In this document: in pieces, positions 1-8,387 of the stretch
Layout of the letters: each line of letters starts with the position of its first letter
Position numbering within the stretch: the first letter of the stretch is position 1
Translations under genes and position numbers: made by a program
Assembly (NCBI GenBank): GCA_009703465.1
Contig: WLGC01000027.1
Location: 1-8,387, forward strand
Length of the DNA: 8,387 nt
DNA from: Actinomycetota bacterium
GTDB lineage: Bacteria; Actinomycetota; Actinomycetes; Actinomycetales; Microbacteriaceae
Direction: 5' to 3'
The notes under the pieces: generated by a model
What the model saw: the letters and a program-made list of their open reading frames with translations, nothing else
What the model was told of the DNA's origin: nothing
Databases searched by the model: none

Positions 1-1317
1 CTGAGGGTTATCCCAAGCAAAGATGCTGCTGCGCTAATTGCCAGCGATGGCATTCATGCCTCACCAACCAATCTCACAATTATTTGGCCGATTAAGCACG
101 ATCTAATCTGGTCCAACATAGCGCTATGGGTAGGTGGGTCACTACTGCTAGCAGCCTTGATTATGAATGTGCTGGCCTATCAGCACATGAGGATATCGCG
201 CGGTCCAAGGCGTCGAACTCCTTCGGCACCAAAACCGCCGAAATATCGGGTCAAGAAAAGCACCGGGAACGCTCCGGTTCGTGGTCGCCGCTCAGCCAGG
301 CGAAACTTTGCCGTCATTCCGGTGGTCATCACAATCTTGGCAACTGGAACCGGTTGCACCGCAGTATCAACTCCAAGCACGGAAGTCTCGGCGAGCCCAT
401 CGCCTTCGGCCAGTGCAATCGAGCTTCCACCGGTAGCCCTAGTTGACTCTCAAATTACAAAAATTCTAGAAAGCCTTGAAAAAGTTGCCGCAGAAGCAGA
501 TCTAACCTCGGACAAAAAGTTACTGGTACCTAGATTTGCAGGTCCTGCTCTTGAGCAGCGAACTGCGCACTATGTCCTGCGCGCTAGATCTTCTTCAGTA
601 GCTGCGCTGCCAAAAATTGTTGGCTCGCCAGTTTCATTTAGTTTGCCGGCCGCAACCGATACCTGGCCACGCACCCTGATGGTAGTTACTGATGAACCCG
701 GCACCGATGCGCTGCCACAGATGCTGGTTTTTCAACAGGAAAACCCAAGAGCGAACTATTTGCTCTGGTACAACATGAGACTGATGCCAGGTGCGGTAAT
801 TCCTGAGGTGCCAGCCACTGAGGTTGGTGCAATTCCAGTTGCTACCGATTCGCTGTTTTTGAAACTTGTGCCAACTGATATCCCGGCAGCCTACGGAGAT
901 GTAATCAACGACGGTCCAGCCAGCTTGAGCTACGGGCTGTTTGATACCTCTAAGGATGAGTTCTACAAACAGGTTTCCGAAAGTCAAAAATCCCAGGTGG
1001 AAGGCTTGACCAAGGGAAAGATTACTTTTACTCACCAGTTGGGTAATAAGAATGTAATTTCCTTAGCCACCAGCACCGCCGGAGCTCTGGTTGCGGTCTA
1101 CATGACAGACACCTACAAAATCACTCCTAAGACAAGAGGTTCAGCGGTGGCGGTATCGGGTCAGGAAAAAATCATGCTCGGCGCAGATGGTTCAACCAGG
1201 GGAGTGCGAAGCATCTACGGAGAGATGTTGCTGTTTTATGTTCCAGCCCTCAGCGATCCTGATCGAATTCGTCTGCTTGGTGTAACTCAGGGCTTACTCA
1301 GCGTGAGGAGCTTGTAG
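1..1317 (+). CDS. Membrane-anchored protein with extracytoplasmic C-terminal domain (5'-truncated by window edge)
   Basis: The frame is open from base 1 with no stop, so the gene begins left of the window and 438 residues are visible. A TTG at 157 could be taken as a start but lies inside a membrane helix, so it is not the real one. Visible residues about 40-60 form a hydrophobic helix. Next comes a very basic loop (about 61-102, including RISRGPRRR), then a second hydrophobic stretch (about 103-118) ending in Cys119, then a Ser/Thr/Pro-rich linker and a roughly 300-residue soluble domain. By the positive-inside rule the basic loop is cytoplasmic and both flanks lie outside. The arrangement matches, from memory, a large Microbacteriaceae membrane family often labelled 'glycosyl transferase' (DUF8094-like C-terminus). 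I see no glycosyltransferase motif, so the function is unknown. The next gene starts 2 nt after the stop, implying cotranscription. Confidence 0.8.
   Translation: MRVIPSKDAAALIASDGIHASPTNLTIIWPIKHDLIWSNIALWVGGSLLLAALIMNVLAYQHMRISRGPRRRTPSAPKPPKYRVKKSTGNAPVRGRRSARRNFAVIPVVITILATGTGCTAVSTPSTEVSASPSPSASAIELPPVALVDSQITKILESLEKVAAEADLTSDKKLLVPRFAGPALEQRTAHYVLRARSSSVAALPKIVGSPVSFSLPAATDTWPRTLMVVTDEPGTDALPQMLVFQQENPRANYLLWYNMRLMPGAVIPEVPATEVGAIPVATDSLFLKLVPTDIPAAYGDVINDGPASLSYGLFDTSKDEFYKQVSESQKSQVEGLTKGKITFTHQLGNKNVISLATSTAGALVAVYMTDTYKITPKTRGSAVAVSGQEKIMLGADGSTRGVRSIYGEMLLFYVPALSDPDRIRLLGVTQGLLSVRSL
1305..1310 (+). promoter_or_regulatory. Shine-Dalgarno site fixing the TTG start of the YbbN-like gene
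   Basis: GAGGAG lies within the last codons of the upstream gene, 9 nt before the TTG at 1320. It is among the strongest ribosome-binding sites in the window. It supports the non-ATG start, since the first in-frame Met codon is not reached until residue 128, inside the thioredoxin fold. Confidence 0.75.
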
Positions 1318-1319
1318 CC

Positions 1320-2264
1320 TTGGCTGATTTTCTATCTAAAGCAAGTTTGGCCGGTGCCGTTGACCTTTCAAGTCTAAGAAAGCCAGCAGCCGCAAATCCA
1401 AACACCGATACACAGGGGCAAGCTACCAGCGGTGCGGCACCGACTGTTCTAAAGGTTCCAGATCTTACGGCTCTTGGTACCGAGTCAAACATCAAAAACT
1501 TCGTCACCATAAGTCAATCGGTTCCAGTTCTGATTGACTTCTTTGCCGATGATTTAGCTGAGAGTAAGTCTCTAAGTGAAAAACTAAAAAACATAGTCAC
1601 GGCACGAGGTGGCAAAGTGTTTCTCTTGCGAATTGATACGGCAACCCAGACTCAGATAATTCAAGCCTTTGGTGTGACCGAGGTTCCAACAACGCTAGCC
1701 ATGCTAAAAGGTCAACCAATCCCTCTTTTTCAAGGCGATCAGCCTGAGCCTGCAATTCAAGAATTAATCGCAAAGCTTCTCCAGGTCGCGGCTGAAAACG
1801 GAGTTACCGCAACTCTTGAACTATCGGCTGACTTTCCTACCCCGACGCCAGAGCCACAGCTTTCAGCAAAACACCAAGCTGCTTTTGATGCCATGGAATC
1901 AGGTGACTTTGAGGCCGCGGTGAGCGCCTACCAGGCGGCACTGCTCGAAAGCCCTGCGGACAAACTGGCTGTGGCTGGACTCGCTCAGGCCAAACTGCTG
2001 GTGCGAACCAAAGACATCGACATCGATGCGGTTCTGGCCTCGGAGCCAAACACTGTTGAGCAAGCAAAACTGAAAGCTGATGCTCAGGTCGCAATTGGTC
2101 AAACAGCCCCCGGATACAAAACTATTCTGGACATGTTTGCGATTTCCGACAAGGATCAGCGCGAAGATCTGCGTCGGCACCTATTGGAACTCTTTGACCT
2201 GGCGCAACCGGATGCCCCTGAGCTAGCCAATGCCAGAAGGGCACTGGCCGCTCTTCTTTACTGA
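1320..2264 (+). CDS. ybbN: YbbN/CnoX-like thioredoxin-fold TPR co-chaperone without redox cysteines
   Basis: This 314-residue protein has a low-complexity N-terminus (1-45), a thioredoxin fold (about 55-160) and a C-terminal TPR-like helical region (about 183-314). The fold shows the VLIDFFA strand before the active-site position (70-76) and the cis-Pro loop EVPTT (Pro123). Where thioredoxin has WCGPC this protein has DLAES (78-82), so both redox cysteines are replaced, by Leu79 and Ser82; the whole protein contains no cysteine. TPR-type helices are visible at 184-211 (AFDAMESGDFEAAVSAYQAA). E. coli YbbN (CnoX) is a chaperedoxin that holds unfolded clients and works with DnaK and GroEL. A cysteine-free version would keep only the holdase/adaptor role, which is inference. 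Expected location is the cytoplasm. It starts with TTG, 2 nt after the upstream stop, behind a good Shine-Dalgarno site. The TTG start is well supported; the family assignment rests on architecture. Confidence 0.85.
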   Translation: MADFLSKASLAGAVDLSSLRKPAAANPNTDTQGQATSGAAPTVLKVPDLTALGTESNIKNFVTISQSVPVLIDFFADDLAESKSLSEKLKNIVTARGGKVFLLRIDTATQTQIIQAFGVTEVPTTLAMLKGQPIPLFQGDQPEPAIQELIAKLLQVAAENGVTATLELSADFPTPTPEPQLSAKHQAAFDAMESGDFEAAVSAYQAALLESPADKLAVAGLAQAKLLVRTKDIDIDAVLASEPNTVEQAKLKADAQVAIGQTAPGYKTILDMFAISDKDQREDLRRHLLELFDLAQPDAPELANARRALAALLY

Positions 2265-2286
2265 AGTCCGAATGACTAGGCCAAAG

Positions 2287-2292
2287 TAGGCT
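2287..2292 (+). promoter_or_regulatory. Putative -10 element for a leaderless cysteine desulfurase transcript
   Basis: TAGGCT fits the actinobacterial TAnnnT -10 pattern and ends 6 nt before the ATG at 2299, so transcription would begin at or beside the start codon. No strong Shine-Dalgarno is present (only GTAGG, part of the hexamer itself). No good -35 hexamer is visible 16-18 bp upstream, which weakens the call. Confidence 0.45.
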
Positions 2293-2298
2293 TGAAGC

Positions 2299-3471
2299 AT
2301 GACGGTATACCTCGACCATGCTTCAACCACTGCGCTTCGGCCAGAACTGGTGGCCGGTTACCTGTCTCAACTGCAGAAGTTGGGAAACCCTTCATCTATT
2401 CACGGAGCTGGTCAAAAGGCGCGTCAAATAGTTGAGGATGCCAGAGATCAGCTGGCTAAAGCCTTCGATTGTCATCGAAGCGAAGTTATTTTTACTTCCG
2501 GAGGTACTGAGGGAATCAACATTGCCATCAAAGGGCTCTATCTAAATGCCATAGCCAACGATCCTCTTCGCAACATAATTATTACCGCCGCGTCTGAGCA
2601 TCACGCTGGTGTCGATCCGGTGGAGCATCTAGAGCAGGAAGCCGGGGCTATTGCCGTGTGGGCACCGCTTGATCAATTCGGAGTGATCGATCTGAATTGG
2701 CTAGAAGATTACCTTGAGGCCAATGGCCAGAAGGTAGCGCTTATATCCCTTATGTGGGTAAACAATGAAACTGGATTGATAACACCGATACCAGATCTGA
2801 CGAAGCTGGCCAAGCGCTTTGGAATTCCAGTGCACTGCGATGCCGTTGCGGCCTTTGGTCACATTCCAATTAGTTTCAAAGAAAGCGGCCTAAGCACCAT
2901 GGCAGTTTCAGGACATAAATTTGGAGCCCCGGTTGGTGTTGGTGCGCTAGTTGTAGCCAGAGATGCAAAGTTAGCAATTACTAGTCACGGCGGTGGTCAA
3001 GAAAGAGGAATTAGATCAGGAACACTGAGCGCAGCGTTGGCCTACGCTTTGTCAACTGCCGCCGCGCTCGCCGCAGCTGAGGTTGATTCTGAGCGCCAAA
3101 GAATAGCTGCACTAGCAAAAAGAATTATCAACTTTGTTCAGCAAGCAGTTCCTGACGCGATTTTTTCGAGAGGCGAGCAACCAGGGTACGAGGGAATTAT
3201 TCACTTCACGTTCCCTGGCTGCAGCGGTGATTCAATTCTTTATCTACTTGATAGCGCCGGGGTCAGCGTTTCCACCGGATCTGCCTGTCGCGCCGGTGTT
3301 GCTGAAGCATCCCACGTTTTGATTGCCATGGGTCGAACCGAGCAGCAAGCGCGGGGAAGCTTGAGAATTTCACTGGGTCACAGCACTACTGAAGCCGATG
3401 TTGACGCATTTATCGATGTATTTCCGGCCGCCTATACCGGCGCGAAAAAAGCCGGGCTTCCATCATCATAG
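2299..3471 (+). CDS. Cysteine desulfurase (class V aminotransferase, IscS/NifS-like), likely sulfur donor for MnmA
   Basis: This PLP enzyme takes sulfur from L-cysteine as an enzyme persulfide, leaving alanine. The 390 residues match the family length. Landmarks: N-terminal YLDHASTT (4-11), GNPSSIH (29-35), SGGTEGIN (67-74), the PLP-stacking His region SEHHA (99-103), NNET (155-158), Asp181 for the PLP ring nitrogen, the PLP lysine in SGHKFG (Lys207), the persulfide cysteine in STGSACRAG (Cys330), and LRISLG (354-360). At the position of the PLP O3'-contacting Gln of IscS (DATQ), this protein reads DAVA, so Ala184 replaces Gln; I recall similar sequences in Microbacteriaceae but am not certain. 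The gene is 34 nt after the YbbN-like gene and 17 nt before mnmA. No scaffold gene (iscU/sufU) is nearby, so tRNA thiolation is the likelier role, as for B. subtilis YrvO beside MnmA. A role in Fe-S assembly is not excluded. Confidence 0.93.
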   Translation: MTVYLDHASTTALRPELVAGYLSQLQKLGNPSSIHGAGQKARQIVEDARDQLAKAFDCHRSEVIFTSGGTEGINIAIKGLYLNAIANDPLRNIIITAASEHHAGVDPVEHLEQEAGAIAVWAPLDQFGVIDLNWLEDYLEANGQKVALISLMWVNNETGLITPIPDLTKLAKRFGIPVHCDAVAAFGHIPISFKESGLSTMAVSGHKFGAPVGVGALVVARDAKLAITSHGGGQERGIRSGTLSAALAYALSTAAALAAAEVDSERQRIAALAKRIINFVQQAVPDAIFSRGEQPGYEGIIHFTFPGCSGDSILYLLDSAGVSVSTGSACRAGVAEASHVLIAMGRTEQQARGSLRISLGHSTTEADVDAFIDVFPAAYTGAKKAGLPSS

Positions 3472-3476
3472 AAAAG

Positions 3477-3482
3477 TAGAAT
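3477..3482 (+). promoter_or_regulatory. Putative -10 element for a leaderless mnmA transcript
   Basis: TAGAAT is close to the actinobacterial/sigma-70 -10 consensus and ends 6 nt before the mnmA ATG at 3489, the same geometry as at the preceding gene. No Shine-Dalgarno sequence is seen between the upstream stop and this ATG. No convincing -35 box is visible. Confidence 0.5.
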
Positions 3483-3488
3483 TGACTT

Positions 3489-6744
<3,256 letters not shown>

Positions 6745-6745
<1 letters not shown>

Positions 6746-6773
6746 AAACCCCTCGAAATAATCGAGGGGTTTT
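6745..6773. terminator. Bidirectional intrinsic terminator between ligA and the DivIVA-like gene
   Basis: There is a perfect 12-bp inverted repeat: AAAACCCCTCGA (6745-6756), loop AATAA, TCGAGGGGTTTT (6762-6773). The stem's own A and T runs give a U-tract on either strand. It begins on the last base of the ligA stop codon and lies 11 nt from the end of the converging minus-strand gene, so it can serve both. Confidence 0.93.
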
Positions 6774-6783
6774 CAATTAATTC

Positions 6784-7845
6784 TTACTTATCGTCTAGCT
6801 GCTCAGCGGCTGAGTTCTCATCGGCAGCCACCATTGATTCGGTGGTCATGAGGTTTCTTAGAGTTCCTAGGAATTCTTCGATCTCGGCACGCTCTGCGTT
6901 CATACGGTTTAGACGGTCTTCGCTGTCCTTGATTGCAGAGTTAGCAAATGCCTCAGCCTTGCGGGTTAGCATTTCTGCACGTCTACGAGACTGGTTGATC
7001 AAGTTAGTAGCTGTGCGGTTTGCATCCTCTAGCTGCTGGCTTGAGTTTTCCTGAGCCTCGCGTGAGATTTGGTCTGCTTCGGCAATCAGTGCAGCAGCTC
7101 GAGCTGATGCTTCTGCCAAGTTTGCATTTGATTCCTCGGTAACCTGCTGGGCCTGTGAAACAGCGTTCTGGTAAAGACGCAGAGATTCCTGCTCTGTTTC
7201 ATCACGCTTTGCCTTGATCTCGGCTTCAAGTTCAACACGGGCTTGTGCAGTTCTCTGGGAAAGTTCGGTGGCCAGGGCACGAGCCTCTTCGGTCTCGCGG
7301 TGAACCTGGGCACGAAGTTCTGCAGCGTAGCGCTCACCTTCAGATTTGATGGCGGCTGCCTCACGCTGAGCGGTACCAATCTTTTCACCAGCTTCGGTCT
7401 CGCGGGTCTTGGCACTGCTTAAAATCTCTGCAGCTAAACGTTCTGCATCAATTCTGGCCTCATTCAGTTTGGCCTCGGCATCAGCGATTACACGCTCTGC
7501 TTTTGCCTGAGCCTTACGGGTTAGCTGCTCGCTCTCAGCCTTAGCTGTTTCGCGAATTCTTATTGCGTCCTGACCGGCGTCAGCGACAAGCTTCTTGGCC
7601 TGCTCTTCGGCTAACCGAAGTGTTTGCTCAAATTGGGCACCGAGTTCGGCGTAGCCGGGTGCTCCACCTTTTCGAACCTTTGACTTTAGAGCGTCAAGTT
7701 CAGCCTTTAGCCCCTCAACCTCGCTGGAGGCACTGAAGTTGTACTCGCGAACGTGCTCAAGTTCGGCACGCATCTCAGCTAGTACGCGATCGACCTCTTC
7801 TTTTTCGTAGCCACGGAAGGCAATCGTAAACTGTTCGTTTTCCAA
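6784..7845 (-). CDS. DivIVA-domain long coiled-coil protein (polar/septal scaffold type)
   Basis: The 353 residues start at a TTG with AAAGG 10 nt upstream. Residues 6-22 (FTIAFRGYEKEEVDRVL) resemble the N-terminal DivIVA membrane-targeting domain, whose hallmark is FxxxxRGYdxxeVD. From about 65 to 330 the protein is almost all predicted coiled coil, rich in Ala, Glu, Arg, Lys and Gln with hardly any proline. Residues 83-148 form six consecutive 11-residue repeats, with Ala at position 8 (Ala90, 101, 112, 123, 134, 145) and mostly Leu/Ile/Val at position 4. The tail (338-353) is acidic. Hendecad coiled coils are typical of the actinobacterial cytoskeletal proteins Scy and FilP, whereas Wag31/DivIVA is shorter. 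A cytoplasmic role organising cell poles or septum is inference. It is transcribed against ligA and divergently from gatC. It is probably not the main Wag31, which normally lies by the division cluster; the exact orthologue is uncertain. Confidence 0.85.
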   Translation of the reverse strand: MENEQFTIAFRGYEKEEVDRVLAEMRAELEHVREYNFSASSEVEGLKAELDALKSKVRKGGAPGYAELGAQFEQTLRLAEEQAKKLVADAGQDAIRIRETAKAESEQLTRKAQAKAERVIADAEAKLNEARIDAERLAAEILSSAKTRETEAGEKIGTAQREAAAIKSEGERYAAELRAQVHRETEEARALATELSQRTAQARVELEAEIKAKRDETEQESLRLYQNAVSQAQQVTEESNANLAEASARAAALIAEADQISREAQENSSQQLEDANRTATNLINQSRRRAEMLTRKAEAFANSAIKDSEDRLNRMNAERAEIEEFLGTLRNLMTTESMVAADENSAAEQLDDK

Positions 7846-7888
7846 AATAATTGGACCTTTACTTTTAGGGGGTTGATTCCAAGCTTTT

Positions 7889-7902
7889 GCAGGCTAACCT
7901 GC
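7889..7902. repeat. Short inverted repeat overlapping the putative -10 of the DivIVA-like gene
   Basis: GCAGG-CTAA-CCTGC is a 5-bp perfect inverted repeat with a 4-base centre, lying over the TAGCCT hexamer. It could be an operator, but a repeat this short may be chance. Confidence 0.3.
7891..7896 (-). promoter_or_regulatory. Putative -10 element for the DivIVA-like gene
   Basis: On the minus strand this reads TAGCCT, a TAnnnT hexamer that would place the transcription start near 7884 and give a leader of about 39 nt containing the AAAGG ribosome site. The best -35 match 18 bp upstream (TGTAAA, 7920-7915) is only partial. A second minus-strand hexamer, TAGGCT, lies at 7947-7942 and is an alternative. 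Confidence 0.4.
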
Positions 7903-7999
7903 GCCATCCAAAAGTTTACAGGGGATTTTTGGTCAGAATCCAGCCTATTTTTTGAGCCCCCGGTTGATTGTTCGGGGAAATGCATATTTGCCGGTTTGG

Positions 8000-8005
8000 T
8001 AGGCT
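8000..8005 (+). promoter_or_regulatory. Putative -10 element for gatC
   Basis: TAGGCT has the same sequence as the hexamer before the cysteine desulfurase. It would start transcription near 8012, leaving a leader of about 29 nt with a weak purine-rich ribosome site (GAGTGGA) before the ATG at 8041. No clear -35 is seen. A promoter is needed somewhere here because the upstream gene runs the other way. Confidence 0.5.
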
Positions 8006-8040
8006 AAAGGTCAATAATCTTTTGCCAAGCGAGTGGAACT

Positions 8041-8337
8041 ATGTCTGAAATAACCCCTGAATTGGTCAGGCACCTGGCCAGTCTGGCCCGTATCGATGTC
8101 ACAGACTCAGAGGTTGAGCTATTCGCCGGCCAACTGGGCTTGATTGTTGAATCTATGGCAACTATCAAGCAGGCCGTGGGCTCAGACGTCCCAGCAACCA
8201 GCCATCCAATTCCTATGGCGAATGTTTTTCGTGAGGATGTTGTTGAGCCCTCATTAACCCAGCAACAGGCACTTTCATCTGCTCCAGATAGTGCCGACGG
8301 CAGATTCCGCGTCCACGCAATTTTGGATGAGGAGTAA
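8041..8337 (+). CDS. gatC: Asp/Glu-tRNA amidotransferase subunit C (GatC)
   Basis: GatC is the small subunit of GatCAB, which converts Glu-tRNA(Gln) and/or Asp-tRNA(Asn) to the amidated forms. It wraps around GatA and stabilises its contact with GatB. The 98 residues are the normal length. The N-terminal helices show the family pattern HLASLARIDVTDSEVELFA (11-29). The second half, FREDVVEPSLTQQQAL (63-78) and DGRFRVHAIL (86-95), matches the conserved GatC tail. It is first in a gatC-gatA order, the usual arrangement, and is transcribed divergently from the DivIVA-like gene. The ATG start fits the family N-terminus. Confidence 0.95.
   Translation: MSEITPELVRHLASLARIDVTDSEVELFAGQLGLIVESMATIKQAVGSDVPATSHPIPMANVFREDVVEPSLTQQQALSSAPDSADGRFRVHAILDEE
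8329..8334 (+). promoter_or_regulatory. Shine-Dalgarno site of gatA
   Basis: GAGGAG, formed by the last two gatC codons, lies 7 nt before the gatA ATG at 8342, ideal spacing. It fixes the gatA start and shows that gatC and gatA are one transcription unit. Confidence 0.8.
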
Positions 8338-8341
8338 ATCG

Positions 8342-8387
8342 ATGAGTGAACTGACTAGAAAAAGTGCCAGCGAACTTGCTGGTTTGC
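8342..8387 (+). CDS. gatA: Glutamyl-tRNA(Gln) amidotransferase subunit A, N-terminal fragment (cut by window edge)
   Basis: Only 15 codons are present, reading MSELTRKSASELAGL. This matches the usual N-terminus of GatA (Leu-Thr-x-x-Ser-Ala-x-Glu-Leu). GatA is the amidase-signature subunit that frees ammonia from glutamine for GatB; the catalytic part lies outside the window. The start is 4 nt after the gatC stop behind a strong ribosome-binding site. The assignment rests mainly on position after gatC and this short match. Confidence 0.88.
   Translation, partial: MSELTRKSASELAGL

Noticed and set aside
157..165. TTG at 157 as the start of the first gene
   Set aside because: The frame is open back to base 1 and the codon lies in the middle of a hydrophobic helix; no ribosome site precedes it. 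The gene is truncated by the window edge.
126..446. Plus-strand open frame of 106 codons
   Set aside because: It overlaps the membrane-protein gene in another frame, has no family resemblance and no ribosome site; it is a shadow.
7086..7415. Minus-strand open frame of 109 codons inside the DivIVA-like gene
   Set aside because: It is a same-strand shadow in a shifted frame of the repetitive coiled-coil coding sequence; its proline/arginine-rich translation resembles no protein I know.
7958..7977. CCCCG...CGGGG hairpin in the divergent intergenic region
   Set aside because: It has only a 5-bp stem with a 10-base loop. The A-rich run after it on the minus strand is not a U-tract, so it is not a credible terminator.

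Overview
The window looks like ordinary chromosomal, mostly housekeeping DNA from an actinobacterium, most likely family Microbacteriaceae. Evidence: an actinobacterial-style membrane protein with a lipoprotein-like second half, a cysteine-free YbbN-type thioredoxin/TPR protein, an actinobacterial NPCxRC-type MnmA, a LigA with an insertion I associate with Microbacteriaceae, and a long alanine-rich DivIVA-domain coiled-coil protein. Base composition is close to balanced and TTG/GTG starts are used. That is low for soil members of the family and fits small-genome freshwater/marine lineages (Rhodoluna/Aquiluna-like). The taxon is inference from memory of these families.

Layout: positions 1-6745 hold five plus-strand genes in tight order. 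They are the 3' part of a membrane protein gene open at the left edge (1-1317), a YbbN-like thioredoxin/TPR protein (1320-2264, TTG start), a cysteine desulfurase (2299-3471), mnmA (3489-4598) and ligA (4595-6745, overlapping mnmA by 4 bp). A perfect 12-bp hairpin terminator (6745-6773) sits between ligA and the converging minus-strand DivIVA-like gene (6784-7845). A 195-bp divergent intergenic region (7846-8040) carries promoter-like sequences for that gene and for gatC (8041-8337). gatC is followed by the first 46 bases of gatA (8342 to the right edge).

How the genes fit together: the cysteine desulfurase probably supplies persulfide sulfur to MnmA, which makes 2-thiouridine at the wobble base of certain tRNAs. 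GatC/GatA belong to the amidotransferase that makes Gln-tRNA(Gln) and/or Asn-tRNA(Asn), so much of the window concerns tRNA maturation and charging. LigA seals DNA nicks. The DivIVA-like protein is probably a polar or septal cytoskeletal scaffold.

I found no mobile element, CRISPR array, RNA gene or defence-like locus, and no convincing undescribed system. The most interesting signals are small. Two ATG starts (cysteine desulfurase and mnmA) each have a TAnnnT -10-like hexamer at exactly the distance expected for leaderless transcripts. The cysteine desulfurase has Ala where a PLP-contacting Gln is expected. LigA has a helix-hairpin-helix element apparently replaced by a charged insert. The DivIVA-like protein shows a clear 11-residue coiled-coil periodicity.
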